From positions 1,116,001 through 1,180,000 of the forward strand of contig NZ_CP014141.1 in the NCBI RefSeq assembly GCF_001535545.1: 64,000 nt of DNA. Direction: 5' to 3'. Source of the stretch: Thermus parvatiensis (lineage in GTDB: Bacteria; Deinococcota; Deinococci; Deinococcales; Thermaceae). A program made the position numbers and the translations under genes. The notes under the pieces are model-generated. The model was not told where the DNA came from. It did no database searches and was given only the letters and a program-made list of their open reading frames with translations. This document shows, one piece after another, positions 62,130-64,000 of this stretch (position 1 is the first letter of the stretch; every line of letters begins with the position of its first letter).

Positions 62130-62573
62130 TCAAGAGGAAGCGGCCAGGACCCGCTCCTCCAATCCCTTGAGGAGGCTTTCCACGTTCTCCTGCATGAGCT
62201 TCTGCACAAGCTTCTGCAAAAGCCCGCCGAAGATGGGGATGTTAAGCTCGTAGGTGAGGGTGAGGACCACCCGGGTCCCCTCCCCTTCCGGGAGGAAGAC
62301 CCAGGTGCCCTCGTAGCGGTCAAAGTCCCCCTCGGGGGAGAAGAAGCGGTTCCTGAGGTTCTCGTCGTCCCACTCCTCCTCCTCCAGCCAGCGGACCTTC
62401 TTCCCCATGGCCACCGCCACCCATCGGCTCCTCGTGCGGGTGCCTTCCCGGGCCACCACCTCGAGGCTCTCCACCTCCTTCAGGTAGGGCTTGAGCCCCT
62501 CCAGGTCCTTGGCGAGCCGGTAGACCCGCTCGGGCGGGGCCGGGATGTAGCGTTCGGCGCGTACCTCGGGCAT
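62130..62573 (-). CDS. SRPBCC (START/polyketide-cyclase-like) protein
   Basis: 147 aa. VRAERYIPAPPERVYRLAKDLEGLKPYLKEVESLEV is the helix-grip start; EEEWDDENLRNRFFSPEGDFDRYEGTWVFLPEGEGTRVVLTLTYEL; C-terminal helix LLQKLVQKLMQENVESLLKGLEERV. It is almost the sequence I remember for the solved T. thermophilus TTHA0849. A hydrophobic-ligand-binding protein, possibly in quinone or lipid chemistry; ligand unknown. It lies 3 bp behind recX. Confidence 0.92.
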   Translation of the reverse strand: MPEVRAERYIPAPPERVYRLAKDLEGLKPYLKEVESLEVVAREGTRTRSRWVAVAMGKKVRWLEEEEWDDENLRNRFFSPEGDFDRYEGTWVFLPEGEGTRVVLTLTYELNIPIFGGLLQKLVQKLMQENVESLLKGLEERVLAASS

Positions 62574-62576
62574 GGC

Positions 62577-63005
62577 CTACTTATACTGTTCCTCCTCCTC
62601 CTTGGCAAGCCGCCAGGCCTCCAGGGCCACCCCCAGGGGAAAGCCCCGCCCCGCGAGGAAGCGGACCGCCCGGGCCTTGTCCCCCCGGTGGCGGTAGCGG
62701 CGGAGGACCTCCAAGGCCTCCTCCACCCGGGCCTCGGGCAGGACCTCCTCCACCACCTCCTCCGGCACCCCCCGGGCGAGGAGAAGGGCCCTAAGCTTCC
62801 TCGGGCCGTACCGCCGGGCCCGGGTTTCCACAAAGGCCTGGGCGTAGGCCCGGTCGTCCAGGTAGCCCATGGCCTCCAGGCGCCCGAGGGCCGCTTCGGC
62901 CTCCGCCTCGCCGAAGCGGGCGGCGAGCTTCGCCTTTAGGGCCGCCCGGCTATACCCTTTGCGGGCGAGAAGGCGGAAGGCGTACGCCAAAGCCTCGCTC
63001 CCCAT
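62577..63005 (-). CDS. recX: Regulatory protein RecX
   Basis: Modulates RecA filaments. 142 aa. ALAYAFRLLARKGYSRAALKAKLAARFG, LEAMGYLDDRAYAQAFVETRARRYGPRKLRALLLARGV and FLAGRGFPLGVALEAWRLAKEEE are the RecX tandem three-helix repeats. The ATG has TAAGAT 6 nt upstream. recA is not in the window. Divergent from the metallophosphoesterase with 17 bp between start codons. Confidence 0.93.
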   Translation of the reverse strand: MGSEALAYAFRLLARKGYSRAALKAKLAARFGEAEAEAALGRLEAMGYLDDRAYAQAFVETRARRYGPRKLRALLLARGVPEEVVEEVLPEARVEEALEVLRRYRHRGDKARAVRFLAGRGFPLGVALEAWRLAKEEEEQYK

Positions 63006-63007
63006 GG

Positions 63008-63017
63008 GATAATCTTA
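63008..63017. promoter_or_regulatory. Overlapping divergent leaderless -10 boxes (recX / metallophosphoesterase)
   Basis: Plus GATAAT (63008-63013), 9 nt before the metallophosphoesterase ATG. Minus TAAGAT (complement of 63012-63017), 6 nt before the recX ATG. Confidence 0.48.
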
Positions 63018-63022
63018 GGGCC

Positions 63023-63709
63023 ATGCGCGTCTACGCCATCGCCGATCCCCACCTCTCCCGGGTCCACCCCAAGCCCATGACCGTCTTCGGAGCGGGCTGG
63101 GAGGGGCACCCGGAGGCCTTCTTCCGGGGGTGGCGGGAGGTGGTGGGCGAGGAGGACCTGGTGGTGGTCCCCGGGGACATCTCCTGGGCCATGCGCCTTT
63201 CCGAGGCGATCCCGGACCTCTTGGACCTCGCCCGCCTGCCCGGGAGGAAGGTCCTCCTCAAGGGCAACCACGACTACTGGTGGCCCTCCATCAGCCGCCT
63301 CCGGGCCGCCCTACCCCCAGGGATGTACGCCCTCCAAAACGACGCCCTGGTGGTGGATGGGGTGGCGGTGGCCGGGACGCGGGGCTGGCAGTACCCGCCC
63401 CAGACCCCGGAGGACGAGAAGGTTTTCGCCCGGGAGGTGGAGCGCCTTAAGCTCTCCCTGAAAGCCCTCGAGGGCAAACCCTACCGCCACCTGGTGGTGG
63501 CCTTCCACTTCCCCCCCTTCGGCCCCGGGGGGGAGGCCTCCCCCCTCCTGGAGCTCGCCGCAGAGGCCCATCCCCAGGCCATCGTCTACGGTCACCTCCA
63601 CGGGGCCGACCCCGGGAAGCTCCCGCAAAGCTACCAGGGCATCCCCCTCCATCTGGTGGCGGCGGACGCCCTCCGCTTCCGGCCCAAGCTGATTCTGGAA
63701 GTGGACTGA
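63023..63709 (+). CDS. Calcineurin-like metallophosphoesterase
   Basis: 228 aa. Dinuclear metal site: YAIADPHLS (DxH), VVPGDISWAM (GD), LLKGNHDYWW (GNHD), VVAFHFPP and IVYGHLHGADPGKL (GHLHG). FHFPPFGPGG and the WW after GNHDY mark the subgroup of predicted phosphohydrolases of unknown substrate. Likely leaderless. Confidence 0.88.
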   Translation: MRVYAIADPHLSRVHPKPMTVFGAGWEGHPEAFFRGWREVVGEEDLVVVPGDISWAMRLSEAIPDLLDLARLPGRKVLLKGNHDYWWPSISRLRAALPPGMYALQNDALVVDGVAVAGTRGWQYPPQTPEDEKVFAREVERLKLSLKALEGKPYRHLVVAFHFPPFGPGGEASPLLELAAEAHPQAIVYGHLHGADPGKLPQSYQGIPLHLVAADALRFRPKLILEVD

Positions 63710-63712
63710 GGT

Positions 63713-63718
63713 TATACT
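63713..63718 (+). promoter_or_regulatory. Leaderless -10 (TATACT) of the last gene
   Basis: TATACT followed by 6 nt and ATG 63725. Confidence 0.48.
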
Positions 63719-63724
63719 AAGTAC

Positions 63725-64000
63725 ATGCCTTGGCGACCTGTGGGGCATGGGGTGGAGGCCCTCTACCTGGCCACGCCCCTGGGACGCCGCGTGGGGTACG
63801 GGGTCTACGTGTACCGCTACCGGTGGCTTCTGGTGGACACGGGCCCCCCTAAGGCCCGCCCCTTCGCCCCCGAGGCCGAGGGCGCGCTCCTTACCCACGC
63901 CCACGAGGACCACGCCGGAGGAGCCTTTCGGCTCGGCCTCCCCGTCTACGGAAGCGCCCTGACGGCCGCCCTGGTCGCCGCCCCCAAGCCCCTCCGCCTC
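63725..64000 (+). CDS. Metallo-beta-lactamase-fold hydrolase, N-terminal part (cut by window edge)
   Basis: 92 codons to the window end. VYVYRYRWLLVDTGPPKARPF and GALLTHAHEDHAGGAFRLGLPVY give the fold's first strand and the HxHxDH zinc motif. Substrate unknown. ATG 63725 with TATACT 6 nt upstream. Confidence 0.8.
   Translation, partial: MPWRPVGHGVEALYLATPLGRRVGYGVYVYRYRWLLVDTGPPKARPFAPEAEGALLTHAHEDHAGGAFRLGLPVYGSALTAALVAAPKPLRL

Overview
The window is a high-GC, gene-dense chromosomal segment of a Thermus, almost certainly T. thermophilus or a very close relative. The evidence is strongly G/C-biased third codon positions, ATGA/GTGA-type gene overlaps, many GTG starts, -10 hexamers 6-9 nt from start codons (leaderless mRNAs), and proteins whose sequence and length match ones I remember from T. 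thermophilus (RbfA 95 aa, SmpB 144 aa, AroH 122 aa, universal stress protein 137 aa, SRPBCC protein 147 aa, SMC about 1008 aa once repaired). There is no rRNA, CRISPR array, prophage or plasmid module. No gap between genes exceeds 300 bases.

Layout. 1-7.5 kb: end of a PlsY-like gene, coaE, a CCA-adding enzyme, a MEMO1-family protein, RNase R, a class III aminotransferase, an acyl-CoA thioesterase and rbfA. 7.6-11.2 kb: the gap-pgk glycolytic operon, with an IS4-family insertion sequence (perfect 10-bp target duplication) inserted just upstream of the gap -10 box. 11.2-18 kb: a tight operon bioY - nitrilase-like - smpB - amidase - GerMN - smc - mazG, headed by a promoter with a BirA-type operator. 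18-21 kb: a decayed peroxiredoxin behind a Fur/PerR-like palindrome, then (minus strand) a zinc-ribbon protein and a membrane zinc protease led by a yybP-ykoY (Mn2+) type riboswitch, a universal stress protein and Hsp33. 21-28 kb: cysS and a fatty-acid beta-oxidation operon. 28-32 kb: mfd, degV and pcp. 32-39 kb: four glycosyltransferases (one of visibly foreign base composition), an MFS transporter and a membrane-anchored deacetylase, possibly a glycolipid locus. 39-46 kb: mnmD, DUF554, then gatC-serS-NAAAR-GNAT-amidohydrolase-ClC. 46-52.7 kb: chorismate mutase, secreted TPR-like and WD40 proteins, an aldehyde dehydrogenase, yqeY, a Nudix hydrolase, an aminotransferase and tRNA-Ala(UGC). 52.7-59 kb: rpsB-tsf-pyrH-frr-cdsA-dxr-rseP-glycosyltransferase behind a structured leader. 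59-64 kb: a secreted protein, proC, rsmB, spoVS, an SRPBCC gene, recX, a metallophosphoesterase and the start of a metallo-beta-lactamase-fold gene.

A striking window-wide feature: twelve otherwise well-conserved genes plus the decayed peroxiredoxin have broken reading frames, and all twenty breaks I could localise are single missing bases in G or C runs of 4-7. Repaired lengths match the families, including smc, so I read this as homopolymer under-calling in the sequence and not as real gene loss. The peroxiredoxin (nonsense codon plus internal deletion) is the one convincing real pseudogene. I did not find a clearly new multi-gene system. The best leads are the Mn-type riboswitch in front of a YugP-like protease, the candidate glycolipid deacetylase locus, and the IS insertion at the gap promoter.
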